DNA of 64,000 bases, taken from assembly GCF_002951835.1 (NCBI RefSeq), contig NZ_CP019448.1:310001-374000 (forward strand). Direction: 5' to 3'. Within the stretch, counting starts at the first letter, position 1. Each line of letters begins with the position of its first letter. The translations under genes were made by a program, and so were the position numbers. Below, piece by piece: positions 8,804 to 17,862 of the stretch. The stretch comes from Simonsiella muelleri ATCC 29453. GTDB taxonomy: Bacteria; Pseudomonadota; Gammaproteobacteria; Burkholderiales; Neisseriaceae. The notes below the pieces were generated by a model, which searched no databases, was not told the DNA's origin, and saw nothing but the letters and a program-made list of their open reading frames with translations.

Positions 8804-10744
8804 ATGTTTCCCTTTTCTAGATTGACGGTTGTTGTATTAAGTGCTTTCATGGCTTTGCCTGTGATGGCTGCCAATTTGCAACTGCGTATTATTGAAACCA
8901 GCGATGTCCATGCGCATTTGACGGATTTTGATTACAACCAAAATCAAACCAATCCGAAAATCGGCTTAACGCGTGCTGCTAATCTGATTAAACAGGCACG
9001 GCGCGAAGTGAAAAACAGCGTGTATGTTGACAATGGTGATGTGCTTCAAGGTTCGATGTTAGGTGATTACATGGCAGCTAAGGGCTTGGCAGAGAATGAA
9101 AAACATCCCAGTTATTTGGCATTGGAAAAACTGAATGCCACCGCTAGTGTGGTGGGCAGTCATGAATTTAATTATGGCTTGGATTATTTAAACCGCGCCA
9201 TTGCCAATACCAGCGTTCCCATTTTGAGTGCCAATGTGTTTGATGCAAAAACCAAAGCACCTTATTTTAAACCATATTTATTTAAAATCATGATGTTGAA
9301 AGATGAACAGGGACAAAAACATCGTGTTAATGTGGCGTTCATTGGTTTCACGCCGCCGCAAGTTTTGCAATGGGATAAACGCCATTTGGACGGTAAAATC
9401 TTGGTTAGCGATATTGTTTTGACTGCAAAAAAATATGTTCCTTTGCTAAAATATTTGGGTGCAGATGTGATTATTGCGCTGAATCATAGCGGATTAGGCG
9501 ATGGTAAAACTGATATTAATCAAGAAAATACCACATTGGCATTAAGTAAAATTGAAGGTATTGATGCGATTGCATTTGGACACGAACACGATTTATTCCC
9601 CAGTGAAAATTTTGCTCATGTTGCTGGTGTTGACGTGAACCAAGGTACGTTAAACCAAGCAGCGGCCACCATGCCAGGACAATTTGCTAATCATATTGGC
9701 GTGATTGATTTGATATTGAACAATGATTCGGGTAAATGGCGCGTTATTAATAAATCTGCTCAATTGCGTCCTATTTTTGACGAGAAAACACAAAAACCAT
9801 TGGTTTCAAATAATTGGCGATTAAAATGGGCAATGCGTCCCTATGAAAAAGCCACCCGAAAATTTGTTGCACAACCTGTGGGTAATGGTGCTGCACCTAT
9901 GGCAAATTATTTGTCTTTGGTACAAGATGACCCGACTATTCAATTAATTAACAATGCACAAACCGATTATGTGCAACGTGAATTAGCAGGGCTGCCTGCA
10001 TTGGCAAAATTACCGATTTTGAGTGCTGCTGCGCCGTTGCGTGCAGGTGGTCGCCACAATGACCCAACAGCCTATACTGATATTTCTCAAGGCAACTTAA
10101 CGTATCGCGATGTTGTCAATTTGTATCCGTCTCCCAGTACGGTGGCGGCAGTTAAAGTTAATGGTGCAGAATTAAAAGAATGGCTGGAATGTTCTGCCAG
10201 TGTGTTCCAGCATCTTCAATCAGGCAGCAGTGATGTACAACCGCTTGTTAATTGGGCAGGTTTTCATACTTACAACTTTGATGTGATTGATGGCGTATCT
10301 TATCAAATTGACGTGTCTAAACCTGCACGTTATAACGGCGATTGTTTGTTAGTCAATCCAAAATCTCAACGCATTCGCCAATTAACATTTAATGGCAAAC
10401 CCGTTCATCCACAAGCAGAATTTATTGTCGCCACCAATAATTACCGCGCTTTTGGCGGTAAATTTGCGGGTACAGGTAAAAATAAAGTGGTGTTGGATTC
10501 ATCTGTGGAAAATCGCCAAGTTATCAGCCATTATATTTACACTCAAACAGAACAAAATGGCGCAGTCATCGCGCAAGCTGACCAAAATTGGCGATTTGCA
10601 CCAGTCGCTGCCAATGCCTATTTTGAAACATCGCCTACCGAACGCGCCAAAAACTATATTGAACAAAATGCCGTGCATCCGTACATTTGGTCTGGCACAG
10701 ACGGGCAAGGTTTTGCGATGTATCAATTTGATATGCAAAAATAA
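8804..10744 (+). CDS. cpdB: 2',3'-cyclic-nucleotide 2'-phosphodiesterase / 3'-nucleotidase, periplasmic
   Basis: About 646 residues from the ATG at 8804; ATGs at 8792 and 8795 are alternatives. The start is chosen because MFPFSRLTVVVLSAFMALPV then MAA forms a proper signal peptide. The N-terminal metallophosphatase has ETSDVHAHL, DNGDVLQGS, GSHEFNYGLDYL (the family usually has GNHEFNYG), ALNHSG and FGHEHD. The 5'-nucleotidase C-terminal domain follows, with NLTYRDVVNLYPSPSTV. The enzyme hydrolyses 2',3'-cyclic nucleotides and then 3'-nucleotides in the periplasm for nucleoside scavenging. Serine replacing asparagine in the metal-site motif is worth noting. A DUS hairpin follows. Confidence 0.88.
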   Translation: MFPFSRLTVVVLSAFMALPVMAANLQLRIIETSDVHAHLTDFDYNQNQTNPKIGLTRAANLIKQARREVKNSVYVDNGDVLQGSMLGDYMAAKGLAENEKHPSYLALEKLNATASVVGSHEFNYGLDYLNRAIANTSVPILSANVFDAKTKAPYFKPYLFKIMMLKDEQGQKHRVNVAFIGFTPPQVLQWDKRHLDGKILVSDIVLTAKKYVPLLKYLGADVIIALNHSGLGDGKTDINQENTTLALSKIEGIDAIAFGHEHDLFPSENFAHVAGVDVNQGTLNQAAATMPGQFANHIGVIDLILNNDSGKWRVINKSAQLRPIFDEKTQKPLVSNNWRLKWAMRPYEKATRKFVAQPVGNGAAPMANYLSLVQDDPTIQLINNAQTDYVQRELAGLPALAKLPILSAAAPLRAGGRHNDPTAYTDISQGNLTYRDVVNLYPSPSTVAAVKVNGAELKEWLECSASVFQHLQSGSSDVQPLVNWAGFHTYNFDVIDGVSYQIDVSKPARYNGDCLLVNPKSQRIRQLTFNGKPVHPQAEFIVATNNYRAFGGKFAGTGKNKVVLDSSVENRQVISHYIYTQTEQNGAVIAQADQNWRFAPVAANAYFETSPTERAKNYIEQNAVHPYIWSGTDGQGFAMYQFDMQK

Positions 10745-10781
10745 TTTTCAGGCTGCCTTTTTGTTTCAGGCAGCCTGAAAA
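10745..10781. terminator. Inverted DUS pair after cpdB
   Basis: TTTTCAGGCTGCC and GGCAGCCTGAAAA with an 11-base T-rich loop directly after the cpdB stop. Confidence 0.7.
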
Positions 10782-10821
10782 ATCTCATTGATTAATTTAT
10801 TTTTTTGTTAATGTGAGCATT

Positions 10822-11538
10822 ATGCCTACCATATTATTGATTCGCCCCGCCAATCGTTTACCTGAGGATGTCGCTACTTGTCGACAATTTGGTTGGCAAT
10901 ATATTCCGTTTCCGCCACTTAATATCGTGCCACATCACGAAAGAATTGACCATCTTCCTGAAAGAATTGAAGAATCTGATGCAGTGTTTTGGGTTAGTCC
11001 TACTGCTGTGGAAGTGGCGGGTCTGAATCTTTCAGGCAGCCTGAAACCTCATATCGCTGTGGGATACAGCACATCAAAAGCTTTGCGTGAATTTGGGGCG
11101 GCTTGGGTGTGGTATCCCAGCACAGGCAACGACAGCGAAGCGGTTTTAGAATTGCCGATTTGGGAAAAGTTACCCATCGGTGGCGAAATTTTGATTGTGA
11201 ATGGCACGGGGGGGCGTAACTATTTAGCACAACAATTGGTACAACGTGGTTACCATGTTAGCAACATGAAAATTTATCATCGTGAAGAGCAAGTGCTTGA
11301 TTGGTTAGCATTTAAAGAGCATCGTCCGTATTTTGCATGGGTTACTTCTGCACAAATGGTGAATATAGTTTTCAAACAAGCCCCCATCTCATTAACGCAA
11401 ACGCTAAAATCCTTGATATACTTTACACATCATCAACGGATTGCAGATGCGCTGCGACAACATGGTGTGGGACAAATTAGAATAGTGAAAAATTTGACCG
11501 AAGCCTTGCAAAAATACAGTGCGCAATCCATTGATTAA
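10822..11538 (+). CDS. hemD: Uroporphyrinogen-III synthase HemD
   Basis: 238 residues from the ATG at 10822 (an in-frame GTG is at 10813). The pattern ILLIRPANRLPEDVATCRQFG, FWVSPTAVE, GYSTSKALREFG and LIVNGTGGRNYLAQQL fits HemD, which cyclises hydroxymethylbilane to uroporphyrinogen III in haem synthesis. HemD is poorly conserved; the neighbours hemX and hemY support the call. A DUS is translated as LSGSLKP near residue 75. A G7 run at 11208-11214 encodes the GTGGR turn. hemC is not adjacent, unlike in many relatives. Confidence 0.85.
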   Translation: MPTILLIRPANRLPEDVATCRQFGWQYIPFPPLNIVPHHERIDHLPERIEESDAVFWVSPTAVEVAGLNLSGSLKPHIAVGYSTSKALREFGAAWVWYPSTGNDSEAVLELPIWEKLPIGGEILIVNGTGGRNYLAQQLVQRGYHVSNMKIYHREEQVLDWLAFKEHRPYFAWVTSAQMVNIVFKQAPISLTQTLKSLIYFTHHQRIADALRQHGVGQIRIVKNLTEALQKYSAQSID

Positions 11539-11689
11539 TTTTAAATTTACTTTTACTTGTTTTTCAGGCAGCCTGAAAAATGATTTTTTGTTTTTATGTT
11601 TGAAGCCGATAATTTGATTATTGGCTTTGGCTGTTGCACGGTATGTGGGCAGCATCTTTTCCAACTCCAAAATGCAGGTACAACACATC

Positions 11690-13315
11690 ATGTCTGATAA
11701 TCAACATATTGAATCAACAGAGAATAATCAGCCAGTTACGTTGGCAAAACCTTCTATAGTAGAATCAAACCATTTTGCTAACCAATCTAATTACAATCAA
11801 CAACCTATTGTAATTGAAAGAAAAGGCGGTCGTGGTGCAGCAACAGGTGCGTTGGTCTTGTCTTTGCTGGCGTTGGGGGCGAGCGGTTTTCTGTTTGTGG
11901 AAGGACAAAATATTCTGAAGCAGCAGGAAAACTCCGTACAAAATGCACTTAAAGATGCGGCTTTAGGCGAAACTGATAATGCCCAAAGTCTAAAAATCGC
12001 ATTAGAACAACAGGACAAGTTAAATCAAAGCTTGATGGGTTTGTCTAAAGACCAAAACGAAGACCATCAACATCTTGCCAATATGCAGCGCAGCTACAAT
12101 GAATTACTCAAAGGGCGTGTGAATTGGTTGGTAGATGAAACCGAAGTGATGTTGAATGTTGCTGCACAACAATTGTTGTTGTCTGGCAATGTGCCTGTGG
12201 CGATTTCCACACTCAATACGATTGAGCAACGCTTGAAACGTTTTGACCAAGCTGAATTAATTCCCATCAAAAAAGCTATTTCTGATGATTTAAGCGATTT
12301 GAAAGCGCAAGGCGGACATTATTTGGACGTTTCCAGTACTTCATTAAAAGTGGATAGCTTGGAAAAAAGCGTGGCAAGTTTGCCGTTATTGGTAGACAGT
12401 ACGCTGCAACCCGTGAAAAATGAAGCCGCGCCCACCGCAACCGATGCCGATTTTTGGACACGTACTTGGGAGAAAACTTTGGGTATGCTTAAGGGCATGG
12501 TGGAAATTCGTAAATTAGACAGTAATGATGCAATGTTATTGTCGCCCGAGCAAATTTATTTTGTTCGTGCCAATTTGCGTTTGCGTTTATTAGATGCGCG
12601 TTTGGCATTATTGCAGCATAATAATGAAATTTATAAGAAAAATTTGGACGAAGTGAAATTGGCAGTCATGCAATATTTTGATACCAGTGCACCAACCACT
12701 CAAGAATGGCTGAAAACTTTGGACGAATTGAGTCAGCAAAATCTACAAATTGTTTCTGATACCGCATTAAGTCGTAGCCAAACCGCGATTCGCAATTATC
12801 AAAACCAAGCTGAAGTAGAAAAACAACCCATTTCTATGAATGATATTCCAGCACGTTCGGATGTTGTTTTGCCTACAATCGCTACGAACAGTGTTGACAG
12901 TAAAGTGGAAAATAAATCAGCAAGCCAAGTGGTTGGTTCTGTCGCGTCAACTATTCAGGCAGCCTCTGCACCTGTTGTGGCAGCTTCCAAAGTGGCAGCA
13001 CCAATTGAAAAATCTGCTACTGAAAAGACCACGCAGCCTGAAACCAAATCTGAAATTAAAGCGGAAAATAAAACCGACAGTACCGAAACCAAAGTAGCCA
13101 GTGGTGTTTCCAGTGGTACGGTAGCGGCTGCTACAACAGGTTTGGCGGCTGTGCCTTTGGCCAAAGCGTTATCCGACAAAATGGCGGATACCAAAACCGA
13201 TGAAGCCAAAAAAGATGATAAAAAATCTATTACCAAAGACAAAGCTGATAAACCCAAAGCCAAGTCTGAACGTGATAAAAATAAAAATAAAAGTGATCGT
13301 AAAAAATCAAATTAA
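11690..13315 (+). CDS. hemX: HemX-like membrane protein
   Basis: About 541 residues from the ATG at 11690; an in-frame ATG at 11672 is possible. A hydrophilic N-terminus is followed by one transmembrane helix (ALVLSLLALGASGFLFVEG), a coiled region, and the conserved HemX block with VNWLVDETEVMLNVAAQQLL. It is often annotated as uroporphyrinogen-III C-methyltransferase, but it lacks that catalytic domain. Its role in haem synthesis is unproven. The last 130 residues are low-complexity, Ala/Ser/Thr- then Lys-rich, ending in a strongly basic tail. It lies between hemD and hemY. Confidence 0.83.
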   Translation: MSDNQHIESTENNQPVTLAKPSIVESNHFANQSNYNQQPIVIERKGGRGAATGALVLSLLALGASGFLFVEGQNILKQQENSVQNALKDAALGETDNAQSLKIALEQQDKLNQSLMGLSKDQNEDHQHLANMQRSYNELLKGRVNWLVDETEVMLNVAAQQLLLSGNVPVAISTLNTIEQRLKRFDQAELIPIKKAISDDLSDLKAQGGHYLDVSSTSLKVDSLEKSVASLPLLVDSTLQPVKNEAAPTATDADFWTRTWEKTLGMLKGMVEIRKLDSNDAMLLSPEQIYFVRANLRLRLLDARLALLQHNNEIYKKNLDEVKLAVMQYFDTSAPTTQEWLKTLDELSQQNLQIVSDTALSRSQTAIRNYQNQAEVEKQPISMNDIPARSDVVLPTIATNSVDSKVENKSASQVVGSVASTIQAASAPVVAASKVAAPIEKSATEKTTQPETKSEIKAENKTDSTETKVASGVSSGTVAAATTGLAAVPLAKALSDKMADTKTDEAKKDDKKSITKDKADKPKAKSERDKNKNKSDRKKSN

Positions 13316-13404
13316 ATTATTATTTTTATTGAAATATTTTCTTGAAACATGATAATTTGTATAAGATTTCATGTTGAGTAAACGTCACAAAATAGGAGCC
13401 CACA

Positions 13405-14598
13405 ATGAAGGGTTTGATTTGGATTATTGTTTTATTTGCTATCGCTGTGGGCGCAGCATTGTTGATTCAGCACTTCCCTGGTGATGTGTATGCCCATGTC
13501 GGCAATTATATGTTACGCATGAATTTGCGCTTGTTTATCATCGGCTTATTGTTAAGCATGGTGGTGTTGTATTTCTTGATTAAATTTGTCTTTGGTATTT
13601 TGGCAACACCAGGCAAAATGAGCCGTTTTGGCAGTTCACGCAAAAGCCGTAAAGCGATTGCAGCCTTAAATGATGCAGGTGTGGCATATTTTGAAGGTCG
13701 CTATCAAAAAGCTGAACAGGAAGCCGCCAAAGTCTTAGCCAATAATCATGCTGGTAATAATCGTGTGTTGGCATTGATGATTGCCGCCCAATCCAGTCAA
13801 AAAATTGGCAATTTGACTAAGCGCGATTCGTATTTGAGAGACATGGAACAAGTTTTGCCTGCTAAAGCACAATTACCACGTTATTTATTATTGGCAGAAA
13901 GTGCCATGTTGCGCCAAGATTATGTTACGGCTGAAGAAAATTTATCTGCAGCCGCCCAACTAGATCGCAATTTACCCGAATTGTTGCAAATGCAACTTCG
14001 TTTAGCGATTGCCAAAGATAATCCTTTGGAAATTCTAGAAAGTGTAGATAAATTGCAAAAAGCATCGCAATTAAGCAATGAAGAAGTATTAAATTATCGT
14101 AATGTGGCATATCGTAGTTTGGTTGCAAATGCCGCCAATGCCAGTCAGTTGAAAGCAGCATTGCGCCGTATTCCCGATGAAGTCAAGTCGGGCGAGTTGT
14201 GTGTATCAATTGCCACGCAATATCAACATTTGGGTTTATATCAAGATGCCACTGCTTGGGTTCGTAGCTACTATCCACATACGCATTATGTTGATTTGTT
14301 GCCTATTTTTGCAAATAGTATGCGTTATTTGAATGACAGTGAACAACGCAAATCGATTGATATCGCCGATGGTTGGCTCAAAAGTCAACCCAAAGATGCT
14401 GAATTGCTGATTTGTTTGGGAGAGTTGTGTATTAACAAGCAGTTATGGGGTAAAGCACAAGGTTATTTGGAAGCCAGCGTTGCGATTAAACCCACTACTC
14501 GTGCACGTTTGGCGCTGGCAAAAGTATTTGATGAAACGCAATCTAATTCATTGGCAGATGAACAACGCCGTTTAGTGTTGAATGAAATTTCTCATTAA
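13405..14598 (+). CDS. hemY: HemY, TPR-containing inner membrane protein
   Basis: 397 residues, the usual HemY length. Two N-terminal transmembrane helices (LIWIIVLFAIAVGAALLIQ and LRLFIIGLLLSMVVLYFLIK) are followed by the family stretch ALNDAGVAYFEGRYQKAEQE and helical TPR-like repeats. HemY of this type is linked to haem synthesis by its position in the hemCDXY cluster; the exact role is unknown, and it is unrelated to the Bacillus oxidase of that name. A good ribosome site (AGGAG) precedes the ATG. Confidence 0.88.
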   Translation: MKGLIWIIVLFAIAVGAALLIQHFPGDVYAHVGNYMLRMNLRLFIIGLLLSMVVLYFLIKFVFGILATPGKMSRFGSSRKSRKAIAALNDAGVAYFEGRYQKAEQEAAKVLANNHAGNNRVLALMIAAQSSQKIGNLTKRDSYLRDMEQVLPAKAQLPRYLLLAESAMLRQDYVTAEENLSAAAQLDRNLPELLQMQLRLAIAKDNPLEILESVDKLQKASQLSNEEVLNYRNVAYRSLVANAANASQLKAALRRIPDEVKSGELCVSIATQYQHLGLYQDATAWVRSYYPHTHYVDLLPIFANSMRYLNDSEQRKSIDIADGWLKSQPKDAELLICLGELCINKQLWGKAQGYLEASVAIKPTTRARLALAKVFDETQSNSLADEQRRLVLNEISH

Positions 14599-14720
14599 AT
14601 CAGTATGTTCAGTAAGGCTGAAAAAAATCGTTATTCATATTTATGATGATGTGTGATGTTTTTGTTTCAGCCTAAATTTTTTCAGGCTGCCTGAAATAAA
14701 GAAGCAAGCGTTTATAATAT

Positions 14721-15057
14721 ATGAATGTTGATTTGGTTGTGAGTCATTTGGTAACTGAATTGGGCGCGGAGAAATTGGTTTTTATAACCAATCTTTTGGT
14801 GTGATAAATCAAAGGACGAATTATTCACCAAATTACATCAACTTAACCACACAAGACATCTACGTGATGATGCCAATGGTACATTATCGGGCGGTATGTT
14901 GCCGAAAATGACATCTGCTTTTGAATTGGCGCAAAATGATGTGAAAGCCGCCCACATCATTGATGGGCGTATCCCGAATGTTTTGTTATTGGAAATTTTT
15001 ACCGATGAAGGGATTGGCAGCATGATTTTGGGTGATGCTCATTCTCAGGCTGCCTAA
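14721..15057 (+). pseudogene. argB: Truncated, frameshifted remnant of acetylglutamate kinase gene argB
   Basis: The first part reads MNVDLVVSHLVTELGAEKLV then FITN before a stop, matching the mid-protein region of ArgB (NxDLV... AEKL... TN). After a frame change the rest reads DANGTLSGGMLPKMTSAFEL, HIIDGRIPNVLLLEIFTDEG and IGSMILG, which is the ArgB C-terminus. The first half of the gene, including most of the substrate site, is missing. So the arginine-pathway kinase is lost here unless another copy exists. A DUS variant at the end supplies the stop (SQAA*). It sits 5 bases before fpr and may carry its leader. Confidence 0.8.
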
Positions 15058-15062
15058 AAAGA

Positions 15063-15827
15063 ATGGAACAAAAATTTACTGAAGAAACCGTACTTTGGGT
15101 CAAACATCACACACCCAAACTCATGACTTTTGCCATCACGCGTCCTGAAAATTATCGTTTTACGGCTGGGCAATTTGCACGGCTTGGTTTTCGTGAAGGC
15201 GAGGGTTATATTTGGCGTGCGTACTCCATTGTTTCGGCTGAATACGCAGAAGAATTGATTTTTTTTGCTGTATTGATTGAAGGTGGCGCGATGTCCGCCT
15301 ATTTAAATCGTTTACAAGAAAATGATGCCATTTTGCTGGATAAAGTTGCGCAAGGTTTTTTTATTCCACAGCGTTTTCCTGATGGGCGTGATTTGATTAT
15401 GTTGTCTACAGGTTCGGGAATTGCACCATTTTTGTCTATTTTGCAACAACCTGAAATTTGGCAACGTTTTGAAACACTGGCGTTGGCTCATTGCGTATCA
15501 TATAATAACGATTTGATTTTTAATCAACAAATTGATAAGTTATCAAAACACCCTTTAGTGGGCGAATTTGTGGCAAAATTACGGTTTATTGGCATGACCA
15601 CGCGTGAATATGATGACCAACATCTACATTTCAGGCTGCCTGAAAGTTTACGCAATGGCACATTATCTCAAGCCATGAATCTGCCATTTGAACAAACACA
15701 TAGCCGTTTTATGATTTGTGGAAATCCCAATATGGTGCGAGATACCTTTCAGGCTTTGCTGGATTTGGGTTTTACCATGCACCGCAATAAATTAGCGGGA
15801 CAAATTATTATGGAAAATGGCTTCTAA
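15063..15827 (+). CDS. fpr: Ferredoxin/flavodoxin--NADP reductase
   Basis: 254 residues, standard for the compact bacterial Fpr. FAD-binding domain at about 5-95 with the motif WRAYSIVS; NADP-binding half begins with MLSTGSGIAPFLSIL near residue 115 and continues to RFMICGNPNMV. Moves electrons between NADPH and ferredoxin or flavodoxin in the cytoplasm, often in oxidative-stress defence and Fe-S repair. A DUS is translated as FRLPES near residue 190. Starts 5 bases after the argB remnant. Confidence 0.92.
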   Translation: MEQKFTEETVLWVKHHTPKLMTFAITRPENYRFTAGQFARLGFREGEGYIWRAYSIVSAEYAEELIFFAVLIEGGAMSAYLNRLQENDAILLDKVAQGFFIPQRFPDGRDLIMLSTGSGIAPFLSILQQPEIWQRFETLALAHCVSYNNDLIFNQQIDKLSKHPLVGEFVAKLRFIGMTTREYDDQHLHFRLPESLRNGTLSQAMNLPFEQTHSRFMICGNPNMVRDTFQALLDLGFTMHRNKLAGQIIMENGF

Positions 15828-15880
15828 TTTTTGAAATTACAGAATATTTTGATTAAACACATTTGCAAGGAATATAAATA

Positions 15881-16675
15881 ATGCAACATTTAATGATTGA
15901 CTTTGAGAAAGTGCAACCTGCTGATTTGGATTGCCTTGATCCCGATAGCGTACACGTTTGGTTATTTTTAGGCACTGAGCAACAGGAAACCATTCCTTTG
16001 CGTTTGTGTGAGTCTTTGTGCCGATTTGGGAAAAAAGTTCATTTTGTTCACGTACATAATAATGCACCAACAGCATTGGATTTTTACTTGAGTTTTTATT
16101 TGGGTAAAATCATTGACCATGATCCAGCTGCGATTATTGGTATTTTGTCGCAAGACAGTGGCTATGATGTTTTAGTGGAACACGTTCAACAAAGTTTGCA
16201 GGCGAAACACATTTCACGTGTTTCCAGCTTGGCTGAATTGCAACAACGTTCGCGAGACATCAATGCGTTTCATGAGCCTACTAAAGATGCCAACAATTCT
16301 CCTTTTGCATCATTGGTTCAGCCAGCGCATAAATTAGCACCAATGAAAACAACAACGACAATTTCGCAAAATAACTCTTCAGAACAAGTAGTTAAAAATG
16401 CAAATAACAGCGAATTGGTGGATAAATATTATCCCAATATTTTAAATGCGATGAGTCAAAAAGATGCGTATCATCCACGTCGCCGCCGCAATTTAGTTGC
16501 GAATATCCGCCGTTTTGTGGCACAAAGTGAACCTGAGTTGCATTCAGATTCACAAACCGAATTGGCTGAATTGATTGTTGTGCGTTTAGAAGAAAATCAA
16601 TTAATTACCGCAATTGACGATGGTTTGTTGAGCTATCATTTTAATCAAGATGGCAGCGATTCTGGTGAAAATTAA
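15881..16675 (+). CDS. PIN-like domain protein, function unknown
   Basis: 264 residues. The first 120 residues look like a PIN-like fold: MQHLMIDFEKVQP opens with an acidic DFE after a beta strand, and ILSQDSGYDVLVEHV has the second acidic cluster found in PIN/NYN-type ribonucleases. The middle is low-complexity and polar. The last 80 residues (DAYHPRRRRNLVANIRRFVA) are basic then helical, possibly RNA-binding. I believe similar proteins occur in Neisseria. Nuclease activity is inference. A strong terminator follows. Confidence 0.65.
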   Translation: MQHLMIDFEKVQPADLDCLDPDSVHVWLFLGTEQQETIPLRLCESLCRFGKKVHFVHVHNNAPTALDFYLSFYLGKIIDHDPAAIIGILSQDSGYDVLVEHVQQSLQAKHISRVSSLAELQQRSRDINAFHEPTKDANNSPFASLVQPAHKLAPMKTTTTISQNNSSEQVVKNANNSELVDKYYPNILNAMSQKDAYHPRRRRNLVANIRRFVAQSEPELHSDSQTELAELIVVRLEENQLITAIDDGLLSYHFNQDGSDSGEN

Positions 16676-16697
16676 TTTGTTTTTAATTTAAATATGA

Positions 16698-16740
16698 AAA
16701 TAAAACCGTTATTGCCATTTCATTGGATAACGGTTTTATT
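16698..16740 (+). terminator. Rho-independent terminator
   Basis: AAAACCGTTAT and ATAACGGTTTT form a stem around a 14-base loop, followed by TATT. It separates the PIN-like gene from queD. Confidence 0.8.
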
Positions 16741-16778
16741 ATGTTTCAGGCTGCCTGAAAATTATTTTTGAGAAAAAT

Positions 16779-17198
16779 ATGTTTAAAACCGCCAAAGAAT
16801 TTACATTTGATATGGCACATATGCTTGATGGGCATGATGGCAAATGTCAAAATTTACATGGACATACCTATATTTTGCAAGTGGAAATTTCAGGCAGCCT
16901 GAAAGAATCAGGTGCAAAAAAAGGCATGGTCATGGATTTTTCTGATTTGAAAAACATCGTGAAAACACATATTTTGGACAAAATGGATCACGCTTTTATC
17001 TACGATACCAGCAGTCAGCGTGAAACCCAAGTTGCTGATTTATTAAATCAATTAAACTCAAAAACTTATGGTATCAATACCCGCAGTACTGCCGAAGAAA
17101 TGGCTCGCCATATTTTCCAAATATTACAAGAACATATCCCCATTAGCTTGGTACGCCTATGGGAAACCCCTTCTTCTTATTGTGAGTATTCAGAATGA
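16779..17198 (+). CDS. queD: 6-carboxy-5,6,7,8-tetrahydropterin synthase QueD
   Basis: 139 residues. Zinc-binding histidines and the catalytic cysteine are visible in HMLDGHDGKCQNLHGHTY. MVMDFSDLKNIV and the closing LVRLWETPSSYCEY are family landmarks. QueD makes 6-carboxytetrahydropterin from dihydroneopterin triphosphate in queuosine (7-deazaguanine) synthesis. Overlaps queE by 4 bases (ATGA). A DUS is translated as SGSLKES near residue 42. I looked for a preQ1 riboswitch upstream and saw none. Confidence 0.93.
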   Translation: MFKTAKEFTFDMAHMLDGHDGKCQNLHGHTYILQVEISGSLKESGAKKGMVMDFSDLKNIVKTHILDKMDHAFIYDTSSQRETQVADLLNQLNSKTYGINTRSTAEEMARHIFQILQEHIPISLVRLWETPSSYCEYSE

Positions 17199-17812
17199 GT
17201 GAACCGATTTTTAGAATTGTGGAAATTTTTGAGACTTTGCAGGGCGAAGGCTATAACACGGGAATGCCGAGCGTGTTCATTCGGTTTGGCAAATGCAATT
17301 TGGCGTGCCATTGGTGTGATACAAATTATCAGCAATTTGAGATGATGACTTTAACGCAAATTATGGACCAAGTTTATGATTATTCAGCGAAAAATATCAT
17401 TATTACGGGTGGTGAACCCACGATTCAACCACAATTGGAAATTTTATTAAACCGATTGAAATCAGAAGGTTATTTTATTGCAATTGAAACCAATGGTTTG
17501 AGGGCTGTTCCTGAGCAAATTGATTACATCGCCACCAGTCCTAAGCGTTTATATGCAAATGCCTACGATAAAACGTGTTTATCTGCCGCAGATGAAGTAC
17601 GAATCGTGGTGGATAGTGATGATATTTTTAGTTTTTGTGAAATAATTGAACAAAAAATACGTGCAAAACGCTATTATCTGTCTCCGTGTGAGCAAAATGG
17701 TGAGATGAATATTTTGGCGACCATTACATTATTAGGCAAACTCAATGCGCGTCCTAATCAGCCACATTGGCAATTGAGTATTCAGACACACAAATTGTGT
17801 GGCATTGACTAA
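17195..17812 (+). CDS. queE: 7-carboxy-7-deazaguanine synthase QueE
   Basis: 205 residues. Radical-SAM enzyme with the iron-sulfur cysteines in GKCNLACHWCDTNY and the SAM-binding ITGGEP near residue 73. EIFETLQGEGYNTGMPSVFI at the N-terminus is the QueE opening. It rearranges carboxytetrahydropterin to 7-carboxy-7-deazaguanine, the next step after QueD, and is translationally coupled to it. Confidence 0.93.
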   Translation: MSEPIFRIVEIFETLQGEGYNTGMPSVFIRFGKCNLACHWCDTNYQQFEMMTLTQIMDQVYDYSAKNIIITGGEPTIQPQLEILLNRLKSEGYFIAIETNGLRAVPEQIDYIATSPKRLYANAYDKTCLSAADEVRIVVDSDDIFSFCEIIEQKIRAKRYYLSPCEQNGEMNILATITLLGKLNARPNQPHWQLSIQTHKLCGID

Positions 17813-17819
17813 ATTCATA

Positions 17820-17850
17820 TTCAGGCTGCCTGAACAATAGGTAGCCTGAA
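17820..17850. terminator. DUS with a variant partner, inverted
   Basis: TTCAGGCTGCCTGAA is followed by GGTAGCCTGAA in a partly paired arrangement between the convergent queE and ptsI genes. The second copy carries an A-for-C change that weakens the stem. Confidence 0.5.
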
Positions 17851-17862
17851 AAATATTAATAT

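Noticed and set aside
16676..16778. preQ1 riboswitch before queD
   Set aside because: The interval holds a terminator and a DUS, but no preQ1-type hairpin with the A-rich tail.
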